NCBI RefSeq assembly: GCF_000297495.1
Contig: NZ_ALWX01000023.1
Coordinates: 1-64,000 of the forward strand
Direction of reading: 5' to 3'
Source of the DNA: Janibacter hoylei PVAS-1
Lineage (GTDB): Bacteria; Actinomycetota; Actinomycetes; Actinomycetales; Dermatophilaceae
DNA: 64,000 nt
The notes beneath the pieces were generated by a model. The model was not told the origin of the DNA and ran no database searches. It was given only the letters and a program-made list of their open reading frames with translations. Position numbers and translations under genes: made by a program. Each line of letters opens with the position of its first letter. The stretch's first letter is position 1. This document shows positions 40,664 to 49,376 of this stretch, one piece after another.

Positions 40664-41631
40664 CTCTTCTTCCCCTCCAGCGCGTCGGCGAAGTCCTCGA
40701 AGAACTCGGTGAAGGTCTGGATGCCCTCGTTGGTGTAGGTGTCGGCCGGGGCGAAGACGACCTGTCCCTCCTTGACCGCGGTGACGTCCTGGAGCGCCTC
40801 GGAGTCCTCGATGAGCTGCTTGGCAGGCGTGTAGCCCTCCTCGTCGGCGGCGATGGCGGCGTCCCGGTCGAGGACGAGGATCCAGTCGGGGTCGGCCTTG
40901 GCGATCGCCTCGACGGACACCTCGTCGCCCTGGTGGTCGTCGCTCGCACCCTCGACCTCGAGGGCGGGCTCGAGGTCGAAGAGGTCGAAGACCGGGCCGA
41001 AGGTCTGGCCGACGGTCGGCGCGATGTAGCCGAGCTCTCCGCCGGAGGTGTTGATCGCCATGACGGTGTCGCCCGGCTCGTAGGCCTCCTTGACCCGCGC
41101 GACCTGCGCGTCGAGGTCCTCGCCGAGGGTCTTGGCCTCGTCCTGCTTGCCGAAGACCTCGCCGAGCACCTCGGTCTGCCGCTTGAGCTCGGTGTCGAGC
41201 GGCTCGCCCTCGCGCGGGTCGAGGTTGAGGAAGGCTGCGTCCGGCGCGAGCTCCTTGAGCTTGGCCTCGTGCTGGGTGAAGCGCTGGCCGTTGATGACGA
41301 GGTCGGGCTTCGCGGCGACGATGGCCTCGAGGTCGGGTTCGCGATGGGTGCCGAGGTCGACGAGGTCCTTGTCCTTCGTGTAGGAGATCGTCTCGGGCAT
41401 GAGGCTCACCGCGGCGGCGGAGAGCTCGACGTCCCAGTCGGCGAGGGTCTCGAAGGTCCGGTTGTCGGTCGCGACGACCGAGGTCGGCTCCTGCGGCACC
41501 TGCTGCGTGCCGTTGTTGTCCTCGACCGCGATGGTCGGGCCGGATGCGGAGTCGGAGTCGGACGATCCGCAGGCGGACAGGGCGAGGGCGAGACCGCTGA
41601 CGAGGGCCAGCGAACGAGTGCGGCTGAGCAC
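40660..41631 (-). CDS. Iron-siderophore ABC transporter substrate-binding lipoprotein
   Basis: A 323-residue lipoprotein starting at the GTG 41631 (AAAGGA upstream). Signal peptide with lipobox LSAC (about 17-20). The FepB/CeuE-like periplasmic-binding fold shows PTSVVATDNRTFETLADW, then EAIVAAKPDLVI, and the C-terminal segment VVFAPADTYTNEGI. It captures ferric-siderophore at the cell surface. It is the first gene of the operon, under a DtxR/IdeR-type box. Confidence 0.93.
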   Translation of the reverse strand: MLSRTRSLALVSGLALALSACGSSDSDSASGPTIAVEDNNGTQQVPQEPTSVVATDNRTFETLADWDVELSAAAVSLMPETISYTKDKDLVDLGTHREPDLEAIVAAKPDLVINGQRFTQHEAKLKELAPDAAFLNLDPREGEPLDTELKRQTEVLGEVFGKQDEAKTLGEDLDAQVARVKEAYEPGDTVMAINTSGGELGYIAPTVGQTFGPVFDLFDLEPALEVEGASDDHQGDEVSVEAIAKADPDWILVLDRDAAIAADEEGYTPAKQLIEDSEALQDVTAVKEGQVVFAPADTYTNEGIQTFTEFFEDFADALEGKKS

Positions 41632-41689
41632 GATGAGGTCCTTTGCGAAGGGGGGTGGCCGCGTCGGGTGGGCCACCTCGCCGCGGAGT

Positions 41690-41710
41690 TTGTAAGGATA
41701 GCCTCAGCAA
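41690..41710 (-). promoter_or_regulatory. DtxR/IdeR-type iron box of the siderophore importer
   Basis: On the minus strand TTGCTGAGGCTATCCTTACAA, close to the 19-bp consensus TTAGGTTAGGCTAACCTAA with a conserved AGGCTA centre. It lies 59 nt upstream of the binding-protein start and implies repression in iron-replete cells. Confidence 0.75.
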
Positions 41711-41836
41711 CCCCGAACCTGTCACGCGGGTTCCGCTGTGCGGAACGCTCCCGCCCCGCCCCGGGTCAGGGTGAGCGTGTCCCCCTTCGTCCGCCGCGGC
41801 CAGCGAGGTGTCGGCGCAGCGGTGCACGATGGCCTC

Positions 41837-42625
41837 GTGACGACCACCGTCTTCTTCCACGCCCACCCCGACGACGAGGCCAGCGGGACCTCCGGATCCA
41901 TGGCTCTCACCGCGCGCGCCGGCGGCCGCGTGGTCGTCGTCTACGCCACCGGTGGCGAGCACGGCACCGTCCCCGACGACCTGGGCGAAGGGAGGAGCCT
42001 CGCCGACCACCGTCGGCAGGAGGCCGAGGCCTCGGCCGCCGTCACGGGCACCGCCCGCGTCGTCTGGCTGGGCTACGTCGACTCCGGCATGACCGGCTGG
42101 GAGCACAACGCCTGGGACGGGTCCTTCCACGGCGCCGACCTCGACGAGGCCGCCGCCCGGCTGGCCGCGGTCCTCGACGAGGAGGACGCCGACATCCTCG
42201 TCGGCTACGACTGGCACGGCGGCTACGGCCACCCCGACCACGTCAAGGTGCACCACGTCGCCCACCGCGCGGCCGAGCTGGCCGCCCGCCGCCCCCGCGT
42301 GCTCGAAAACACGATGAACCGCGACCGGATGCGCGAGCAGATCGAGGCGGCCAAGGCGATGGGCATCGACCCGGGCTTCTCGCCCGACGATCCGATGGAC
42401 GACGGCAACCCGATGGGCCTGCCGCAGAGCGAGATCCACCACGCCGTCGACGTCACCGAGGTCATCGACGTCAAGCGCGCGGCCCTGGCCTGCCATGCCT
42501 CGCAGAGTGACGTGCAGCAGATGCTGCAGATGCCGCGCGAGATCTTCGCCGCGGCCTTCGGCGTCGAGCACTACGCCGAGCCGGCGCGACCCGAAGGGAT
42601 GGGCAGCGCGCTCCCCTTCGCCTGA
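41837..42625 (+). CDS. PIG-L family deacetylase
   Basis: A zinc-dependent N-deacetylase of 262 aa from the GTG at 41837. The metal motif HAHPDDE is near residues 8-14 and the third ligand is in GGYGHPDHVKVHH (about 135-147). The family includes MshB and Mca of mycothiol metabolism, but this sequence lacks their exact motif context, so I leave the substrate open. It is a single gene, convergent to nothing and followed by the small iron-linked genes. Confidence 0.88.
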   Translation: MTTTVFFHAHPDDEASGTSGSMALTARAGGRVVVVYATGGEHGTVPDDLGEGRSLADHRRQEAEASAAVTGTARVVWLGYVDSGMTGWEHNAWDGSFHGADLDEAAARLAAVLDEEDADILVGYDWHGGYGHPDHVKVHHVAHRAAELAARRPRVLENTMNRDRMREQIEAAKAMGIDPGFSPDDPMDDGNPMGLPQSEIHHAVDVTEVIDVKRAALACHASQSDVQQMLQMPREIFAAAFGVEHYAEPARPEGMGSALPFA

Positions 42626-42692
42626 CCGGACCGCGGGGACCACGCGGGAACCAGGACCCCTCCTCGGCACCGGTTCCCGAGGAGCAAACGCA

Positions 42693-42711
42693 GGGTAGGC
42701 GTGCCTTACCC
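42693..42711 (+). promoter_or_regulatory. DtxR-like palindrome before the 66-aa gene
   Basis: GGGTAGGCGTGCCTTACCC has outer arms GGGTA/TACCC and an AGGC-GCCT core and ends 2 nt before the gene's first ATG. It resembles iron boxes with a G/C-rich centre. It could act as an operator over the start site of transcription or translation. Confidence 0.5.
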
Positions 42712-42713
42712 CC

Positions 42714-42914
42714 ATGGCCTACCGTGCAGCCATGGGCAAGAAGGTGAAGATCGGCAAGGTCAAGGTCAAGGAGAAGTGCTGCGTCAGCAAGAAGCGCTGC
42801 AGCTCCTGCCCGATCCGCCTGCTCAAGGAGGGGCGCCTCCCTGACGGCTATGCCGTCCACAAGCGCAAGCTCGTCACGGCCAAGGCCAAGGAGCGGCTCC
42901 GCAAGGCCGCGTAG
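42714..42914 (+). CDS. Small basic Cys-rich protein
   Basis: A 66-residue (or 60 if the ATG at 42732, MGKKVKIG, is used), Lys/Arg-rich protein with a compact Cys cluster KCCVSKKRCSSCP (about 21-33). Four Cys in CC...C..C could bind a metal or an Fe-S cluster, or pair with nucleic acid through the basic flanks. I recognise only that similar short proteins occur in actinobacteria. It lies between an iron-box-like palindrome and ferritin, which suggests an iron-linked role; this is inference. Confidence 0.65.
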   Translation: MAYRAAMGKKVKIGKVKVKEKCCVSKKRCSSCPIRLLKEGRLPDGYAVHKRKLVTAKAKERLRKAA

Positions 42915-42930
42915 GGTCGCCTGTCCTTGC

Positions 42931-42943
42931 TGGAACGGTTCCA
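42931..42943 (+). promoter_or_regulatory. Palindrome TGGAACGGTTCCA upstream of ferritin
   Basis: A perfect 5-bp inverted repeat around CGG, 24 nt before the ferritin ATG and probably within the promoter (TTGCTGG near -35). It differs by one base from the site upstream of ahpC (28020-28032). Confidence 0.6.
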
Positions 42944-42967
42944 GACACGGGTCTAGCGTGAGGCCCC

Positions 42968-43492
42968 ATGACCACGTCGAAGTTCGCCGCCCAGCTGACC
43001 GCCCAGATCGGCGAGGAGTTCGCTGCCCACCACCAGTACCTCGCGATCGCCGCCCACTACGAGAGCATGACGCTGCCGCAGCTGGCGGGCTTCTTCTACC
43101 GTCAGGCCGCCGAGGAGCGCGGCCACGCGATGATGATGGTCCAGTACCTGCTCGACACCGACCAGCCGGTGCGCATCCCCGCAACCCCGGCCCCGACCAG
43201 CGACTTCGACGGCGTGGTCACGCCCATCGAGCTCGCCGTCGCCCAGGAAAAGAGGGTCACCCAGCAGATCAACGAGCTGACCCGGGTCGCGCGGGACGAC
43301 AACGACTTCGCCGCCGAGCAGTTCATGCAGTGGTTCATCAAGGAGCAGGTCGAAGAGGTCTCGACGATGCAGGACCTGCTGACCGTGGCCCAGCGCAGCG
43401 CCGACGACCTCAACGACATCGAGACCTACGTCGAGCGGGACCTGGGGACCGGCGGCGCGGACGCCACCGCCCCGCCGCAGGCCGGCGCCTGA
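42968..43492 (+). CDS. Ferritin
   Basis: A 174-residue four-helix-bundle iron-storage protein. Ferroxidase ligands are in the standard positions: E17, E50 and H53 (AAEERGHAM), with further acids in the third and fourth helices (QFMQWFIKEQVEEV). It oxidises Fe(II) and stores Fe(III) in a 24-mer shell. A 20-residue Gly/Ala/Pro tail extends beyond the core. It sits 53 nt after the small Cys-rich gene but seems to have its own promoter with a palindrome. Confidence 0.94.
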   Translation: MTTSKFAAQLTAQIGEEFAAHHQYLAIAAHYESMTLPQLAGFFYRQAAEERGHAMMMVQYLLDTDQPVRIPATPAPTSDFDGVVTPIELAVAQEKRVTQQINELTRVARDDNDFAAEQFMQWFIKEQVEEVSTMQDLLTVAQRSADDLNDIETYVERDLGTGGADATAPPQAGA

Positions 43493-43517
43493 TCGACGGG
43501 AGCCAGCGCGAAGGGGG

Positions 43518-44165
43518 TCAGCGCGGGCTGACCCGCACCCGACCGTCCACGACCGCGAAGGTCACGTCGACGAGCGAGCTCACCACGAGGTCGGCGTCCG
43601 AGAGGGCGCCGGCCTCGCTCGTCGTCGTCACGGCGAGCACGGCGCAGCCGGCCGCCCGGGCCGCGGTGATGCCACTCGGCGCGTCCTCGCACACGAGGCA
43701 GTCGGCCGGGTCGACCCCGAGACGCTGCGCCGCGAGGAGGAAGGGGTCGGGGTGCGGCTTGCCCCGCTCGACGTCGTCGAAGGTGACGACCTCGTCGATG
43801 GCGATGCGGGCGGCCGCGAGCCGGACCGTGGCAAGGTCACGGGTCGCCGAGGTCGCCACGGCGACAGGCGCGTGCGCCAGCGCCTCCAGCGCGTCGTGCA
43901 CACCGGGCAGCGCGATGACTCCCTCGACGTCGTCGACCTCGAGCTGCTCGATCCGGCGCAGTGCCGCGGCCGCGTCGAGGTGGGGCGCGACCGAGGCGAT
44001 GATCGCCGCCGCCGGCATGCCGTGGTGGCCGACGAGCGTGTAGGGGTTGACCCCGTGCTCGACCGCCCACCGTACCCACGAGCGCTCGACCGAGCCGGTC
44101 GAGTCGACGAGGGTGCCGTCGTTGTCGAAGATGACGGCGGCGAAGGTGCGGTCGGCGAGGCTCAT
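43518..44165 (-). CDS. HAD-superfamily hydrolase (beta-phosphoglucomutase-like)
   Basis: A 215-residue phosphatase. Motif I FDNDGTLVDS (13-22, nucleophile Asp), motif II ATSAT, motif III Lys in GKPHPDPF, motif IV CEDAPSGI. The alpha-helical cap between motifs I and II is of the subclass IA type shared by phosphoglycolate phosphatase and beta-phosphoglucomutase. Motif I has Asn where Asp is usual at the third position (FDNDGT). The substrate is unknown. Confidence 0.9.
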   Translation of the reverse strand: MSLADRTFAAVIFDNDGTLVDSTGSVERSWVRWAVEHGVNPYTLVGHHGMPAAAIIASVAPHLDAAAALRRIEQLEVDDVEGVIALPGVHDALEALAHAPVAVATSATRDLATVRLAAARIAIDEVVTFDDVERGKPHPDPFLLAAQRLGVDPADCLVCEDAPSGITAARAAGCAVLAVTTTSEAGALSDADLVVSSLVDVTFAVVDGRVRVSPR

Positions 44166-44250
44166 GGCTCGACCCTAGGTGTCCCGTCCGGACGAAGGGA
44201 GCCGCTCCGCTCCCGGCGGGGAGGGGCAAGGGGCTGCGCCCGCCACATGG

Positions 44251-44340
44251 CCTGCGCATTTCCCTAGGCAAATGCGCAGGGGGTGCGCATTTGCCTAGGG
44301 AAACGGCGGGGGGATCGCATTTGCCTAGGGAAATGCGCAG
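44251..44340. repeat. CCTAGG-centred palindromic repeats
   Basis: Three copies at 44251-44280, 44283-44310 and 44314-44340 of a palindrome around TTTCCCTAGGCAAA / TTTGCCTAGGGAAA, flanked by GCGCAT...ATGCGC arms. The orientation of the CCC/GGG arms alternates. They lie in the 216-nt gap between the HAD gene and the SDR gene. Three more copies occur inside selB. Confidence 0.9.
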
Positions 44341-44381
44341 GTGGCGGGTCGGGGTGGGTGTGGGCCGTATCCTCGAACCCC

Positions 44382-45914
44382 GTGAGCACCACCCCTGACG
44401 ACGCCTCGACCACGCCCGACGTGGCCGGCGTCGACCCCGAGGACCTGGCCACCACCCTTCGTGTCCTGGGGATGCTGCACGAGCTGCCCCCGGGCCACGA
44501 GGACATCGCCAAGGTCAAGCGGGCCGCCGGCACGATGTACAACCGGGTGAAGAAGGCCCGGCGGCGGGAGGCCCGGCAGGCCGAGCGCGGCCCCAAGATG
44601 GCGCACGACCAGGCCGTGCTCGACAAGACCGCGACCGGCTCACCGCTGCGCATCGACGACGAGACGAAGGGGATCCCGCTCGCCGCGACGAGCGAGAGCC
44701 GCTTCGTCGGGGAGCTGCAGATCCCGCGCGGCTGCTACATCTGCCACGCCGACTACACGCTCGTCGACGCCTTCTACCACTGGCTCTGCCCGGACTGCGC
44801 CGCGATGAGCCACACCCGCCGCGACCAGGGCACCGACCTGCGCGGTCGCCGTGCGCTGCTCACCGGTGGGCGGGCCAAGATCGGCATGTACATCGCGCTG
44901 CGGCTGCTGCGTGACGGGGCCGACCTGACGATCACGACCCGATTTCCGCGCGACGCGGCCCGGCGCTTCGCCGAGCTCGCGGACTCGCCGGAGTGGATCG
45001 ACCGGCTGACGATCGTCGGCATCGACCTGCGCGACCCGACCCAGGTCGTCGCGCTCACCGACGAGATCGCCGCCCGCGGGCCGCTCGACATCCTCATCAA
45101 CAACGCCTGCCAGACGGTGCGCCGCTCCCCCGGCGCCTACAGCCAGCTCGTCGACGGCGAGTCGCAGCCCCTCGAGATCGCCGGGCCGACATCGGCGACG
45201 ATCTCCTTCGACCGGGTGAGCGATGCCCACCCCGCCGCGCTCGTCGGGACGCTCGGCGAGCATCCCGTGCCGCACGAGGAGCTCACCGGGCGCAGCGCCG
45301 CCGACCTGACCCGGCTGGCCCTGTCCGCCGGCAACGCCTCCCTCGAGGCCCACCTCGCGGGCACTGCCGTCGACGCCGGCGGGCTGCTCCCCGACGTCGT
45401 CACGACCAACTCGTGGAAGCAGACCGTCGACGAGGTCCACCCCCTCGAGCTGCTCGAGGTGCAGATGTGCAACTCGGTGGCCCCCTTCCTCCTCGTCTCG
45501 CGGCTGCGCCCGGCCATGCGGGCGGCAGTCGAGCGCCGCCGCCAGGTCGTCGGCGACGCCGCCCGGGCCTACGTCGTCAACGTCTCGGCGATGGAGGGGC
45601 AGTTTTCCCGCCGGTACAAGGGCGCCGGCCACCCACACACCAACATGGCCAAGGCGGCGCTCAACATGCTGACCCGCACCTCCGCCGGCGAGATGTACGA
45701 CACCGACAAGATCCTCATGACGGCGGTCGACACCGGCTGGATCACCGACGAGCGACCGCACCACGAAAAGCTCGAGATCGCCGCCCAGGGCTGGCACGCG
45801 CCCCTCGACCTCGTCGACGGCGCCGCCCGCGTCTACGACCCGATCGTCCGTGGCGAGCGCGGCGAGGACCTCTACGGCGTCTTCCTCAAGAACTTCGAGC
45901 CCTACGCCTGGTAG
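44382..45914 (+). CDS. Large SDR-family oxidoreductase with zinc-ribbon insert
   Basis: A 510-residue protein from the GTG at 44382. The N-terminal about 120 residues are helical and basic. A zinc-ribbon-like CYICH...WLCPDC pair (about 125-150) precedes a Rossmann SDR domain with TGGRAKIGMYIALRLLRDGA, NNACQT, and S-x..-Y-K-G-A-G-H in MEGQFSRRYKGAGHPHTNMAKAAL. The active-site Lys lies in NMAKAAL. This domain order is found in a conserved but uncharacterised SDR group. The start after the repeats is preferred over extending through them. Confidence 0.8.
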   Translation: MSTTPDDASTTPDVAGVDPEDLATTLRVLGMLHELPPGHEDIAKVKRAAGTMYNRVKKARRREARQAERGPKMAHDQAVLDKTATGSPLRIDDETKGIPLAATSESRFVGELQIPRGCYICHADYTLVDAFYHWLCPDCAAMSHTRRDQGTDLRGRRALLTGGRAKIGMYIALRLLRDGADLTITTRFPRDAARRFAELADSPEWIDRLTIVGIDLRDPTQVVALTDEIAARGPLDILINNACQTVRRSPGAYSQLVDGESQPLEIAGPTSATISFDRVSDAHPAALVGTLGEHPVPHEELTGRSAADLTRLALSAGNASLEAHLAGTAVDAGGLLPDVVTTNSWKQTVDEVHPLELLEVQMCNSVAPFLLVSRLRPAMRAAVERRRQVVGDAARAYVVNVSAMEGQFSRRYKGAGHPHTNMAKAALNMLTRTSAGEMYDTDKILMTAVDTGWITDERPHHEKLEIAAQGWHAPLDLVDGAARVYDPIVRGERGEDLYGVFLKNFEPYAW

Positions 45915-45926
45915 GCGGGCTGGCGT

Positions 45927-46006
45927 CCCTTCGAGACGGTCGCGGGGCGACCTCCTCAGGGACCGGAGGTCGGCAGGCACAGGCGGCCTCACTCCTCAGG
46001 GACCGG
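45927..46006. repeat. CCTTCGAGAC-family repeat plus a partial copy
   Basis: CCCTTCGAGAC, core GGTCGCggGGCGACC, then CTCCTCAGGGACCGG (45927-45966), and a right-end-only copy CTCCTCAGGGACCGG near 45992-46006. Both lie between the SDR gene and the formate dehydrogenase operon. Confidence 0.85.
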
Positions 46007-46057
46007 AAGGGGCTACGGTGATCCAGAGCACGTCGTCTCACGAAGGGAGAAGCAGCG

Positions 46058-49000
46058 ATGGCACCGAAGGACTCGACCTTCCTCGGCTGGCCCGTGCTGC
46101 GGCAGCTGGCCTCGGGCGACTTCCTCGGGCGCGGCAACGCGGTCACCTCGCGCCGCACGCGCGAGACCGAGCCGCGCACCTCGACGGCAGACCGCGTCGT
46201 GCAGAGCGTCTGCCCCTACTGCGCCGTCGGCTGCGGCCAGCGCGTCTTCGTCAAGGACGAGCAGGTCGTCCAGATCGAGGGTGACCCGGACTCGCCGGTG
46301 AGCCGGGGGCGCCTGTGCCCCAAGGGCGCTGCGAGCGAGCAGCTGGTCAACTCGCCGACCCGGCAGACGCACGTGCTCTACCGCGCGCCGGGGGCCACGG
46401 ACTTCGAGCGGATCGAGCTCGACGAGGCCATCGACATGGTCGCCGACCGCTTCCTCGCCTCGCGCCGCGCGAAGTGGCAGGACCACGACGAGCACGGCCG
46501 CCCCCTTCGGCGCACGATGGGCATCGCCTCGCTCGGGGGAGCCACCCTCGACAACGAGGAGAACTACCTCATCAAGAAGCTCTTCACGGCGGCCGGCGCG
46601 ATCCAGATCGAGAACCAGGCGCGTATTTGACACTCCGCCACGGTTCCCAGTCTGGGAGCCTCCTTCGGGCGCGGCGGCGCCACCCAGTCCCTTCAGGACA
46701 TGGCCAACGCGGACTGCATCATCATCCAGGGCTCCAACATGGCCGAGTGCCACCCGGTGGGCTTCCAGTGGGTCTCCGAGGCCAAAGCCCGCGGTGCGCG
46801 GATCATCCACATCGACCCGCGCTTCACCCGCACCTCCGCGATCGCTGACACGCACGTCGCGATCCGGGCGGGCACCGACGTCGTGCTGCTCGGCGCGCTC
46901 ATCAAGCACGTCGTCGACAACGACCTCTTCTTCCGTGACTACGTCGTGGCCTACACCAATGCCGCGACGCTCGTCGGCGAGGACTTCGTCGACACCGAGG
47001 ACCTCGACGGCGTCTTCTCCGGCTACGACGAGCGGACCGGCACCTACGACATGAGCTCGTGGGCCTACGCCGAACGCGAGGACGGCGAAGGGGCGAGTGA
47101 CGACGAGGTCGGCGGCCCGAGCGGTGGTCACGAGCACGGAGCGCACAAGAGCGCCCGCGCCGCGGGCGACCAGCACGGCGCGGCCGGGCCCGCGCTCGAG
47201 CACGCGAAGGTCGAGCGCGACGAGACTCTGCAGCACCCCCGCTCGGTCTTCCAGGTGCTCAAGCGGCACTACGCGCGCTACACGCCCGAGATGGTCGAGG
47301 AGGTGTGCGGCATCCCGCAGTGGCAGTTCCGTGAGATCGCCGATGCGCTGACGAGCAACTCAGGTCGCGAGCGCACGACCTGCTTCGCCTATGCCCTCGG
47401 CTGGACCCAGCACAGCCTCGGCGCGCAGTTCATCCGCACCGCCGCGATCCTCCAGCTGCTCATGGGCAATGTCGGCCGACCGGGCAGCGGCATCATGGCG
47501 CTGCGCGGGCACGCGAGCATCCAGGGCTCGACTGACATCCCGACCCTCTTCAACCTCCTGCCCGGCTACCTGCCGATGCCGGTGGTCGGCACGCACGACA
47601 GCCTCGAGCAGTACCTGGCGAGCATCTCCTCGCCGCTGCAGAAGGGCTTCTGGACCGAGGCGCCGGCCTACACCGCGAGCCTGCTCAAGGCGTGGTTCGG
47701 TGACGCGGCGACCCCCGACAACGACTTCTGCTTCGACTACCTGCCGCGCCTGACCGGCGCCCACGGCACCTACCAGACGGTGATGTCGATGCTCGAGGAC
47801 GAGGTCGAGGGCTACTTCGTGCTCGGGCAAAATCCCGCGGTCGGCTCCGCCCACGGCAAGATGCAGCGGCTGGCGATGACGCACCTCAAGTGGGTCGTCG
47901 TCCGCGACTTCCAGCTCATCGAGTCGGCGACCTTCTGGAAGGACTCCCCCGAGATCGCCAGCGGCGAGCTCAAGACCGAGGACATCGACACCGAGGTCTT
48001 CTTCTTCCCCGCGGCCAACCACGTGGAAAAGTCGGGCACCTTCACCCAGACCCAGCGGATGCTCCAGTGGCACCACCAGGCCGTGCAGCCGCCGAACGAC
48101 GCGCAGAGCGAGCTCGAGTTCTTCCACGAGCTCGGCGTGCGCATCCGCGAGCGCCTCGCCGACTCGACCGACGAGCGTGACCGCCCGCTGCTCGACCTCA
48201 CGTGGGACTACCCCAAGGACGAGCACGGCGAGACCGACGCCGAGGCGGTCCTGCGCGAGATCAACGGCTACCACGTCTCCGGCGAGCGGGCCGGGCAGCT
48301 GCTCGACAAGTTCGCCGACATGAAGGCCGACGGCTCGACCTCGGGCGGCTGCTGGATCTACACCGGCGTCTACGCCGGCGGGGTCAACAAGTCGGCCAAC
48401 CGCGTGCCCGGGCCGGAGCAGGACGAAACCGCCGCGCAGTGGGGCTGGGCCTGGCCGATGAACCGGCGCATCCTCTACAACCGCGCCTCCGCCGACCCCC
48501 CAGGGGCGGCCGTGGAGCGAGCGCAAGAAGTACATCTGGTGGGACGAGACGGAGCAGAAGTGGACGGGCAAGGACGTCCCCGACTTCCCCGTCGACCGCG
48601 ACCCGTCCTTCCGGCCCGACCCTGACGTCGGCGGGCCGGCGGCCATCGCCGGCGACGACCCCTTCATCATGCAGGCGGACGGCAAGGGCTGGCTCTTCGC
48701 GCCCAAGGGCATGGTCGACGGTCCGCTCCCTTCGCACTACGAGGCGCAGGAGTCACCGGTCGCCAACCCGCTCTACGGGCAGCAGCGCAACCCGGCCCGG
48801 CTGGTCTACCCGCGCAAGGACAACCTGTGGAGTCCCTCCGGGGACGAGCCGGGGTCGGACGTCTACCCCTTCGTCTTCACGACCTATCGCCTGACCGAGC
48901 ACCACACGGCCGGCGGCATGAGCCGGTGGCTGCCCTACCTGTCGGAGCTGCAGCCCGAGATGTTCTGCGAGGTCTCGCCCGAGCTCGCCGAGCAGCAGGG

Positions 49001-49376
49001 CCTCGTCAACGGAGAGTGGGCGACACTCATCTCGGCCCGCAGCGCCATCGAGGCACGCGTGCTCGTCACCGAGCGGATGACCCCGCTGACGATCAAGGGC
49101 CGCACGATCCACCAGATCGGTCTGCCCTACCACTGGGGCGTCGGCCGCGATGCCGTCGTCGAGGGCGACGGGGCCAACGACCTGCTCGGCATCGCGCTCG
49201 ACCCCAACGTCCAGATCCAGGAGTCGAAGGTGGGTTTGTGCGACATCATCCCCGGCCGTCGGCCGCGTGGGGAGGAGCTGCTGCGCTTCGTCGCCGAGTA
49301 CCAGTCCCGCTCGGGCACCACCGTCGAGACGGGCAACACCCACCGCGACGAGCCCCACGACGAAGGGAGACCGTGA
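46058..49376 (+). CDS. fdh: Formate dehydrogenase catalytic subunit, selenoprotein (in-frame UGA; one frameshift)
   Basis: Mo/W-bis-pterin formate dehydrogenase of the FdnG/FdoG type, about 1105 aa, oxidising formate to CO2. The N-terminal 4Fe-4S site is C52-x2-C55-x3-C59...C87 (SVCPYCAVGCG; RLCPKG). Codon 191 is TGA (46628-46630) and aligns with the active-site selenocysteine of the family: NQARI-Sec-HSATVPSLGASFGRGGATQ. A SECIS hairpin starts 11 nt later. No Tat-type signal is seen at the N-terminus, so a cytoplasmic active site is likely. An extra His/Gly-rich insert (about 342-386) breaks the usual spacing. The frame is lost at a C6 run (48496-48501) and regained by skipping one C, giving DPQGRPWSERKKYIWWDETE and the C-terminal pterin-binding domain to 49376. 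It overlaps the next subunit by 1 nt. Confidence 0.93.
46628..46660 (+). promoter_or_regulatory. UGA-Sec codon and bacterial SECIS element
   Basis: UGA at 46628-46630 is followed after 11 nt by a hairpin of 8 bp, GGUUCCCA/UGGGAGCC with loop GUC (46642-46660). E. coli fdhF also has its SECIS upper stem 11 nt after UGA with GGUU and an AGGUCU loop. The apical AGUCU fits SelB recognition. Confidence 0.9.

Noticed and set aside
39680-42715. 1011-codon minus-strand frame upstream of the permease
   Set aside because: Only the last 327 codons are a permease; the rest crosses the binding-protein gene and the PIG-L gene in the wrong frame.
42471-43184. 237-codon minus-strand frame over the small gene and ferritin
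   Set aside because: Arg/Ser-rich shadow of ferritin, which has intact ferroxidase residues.
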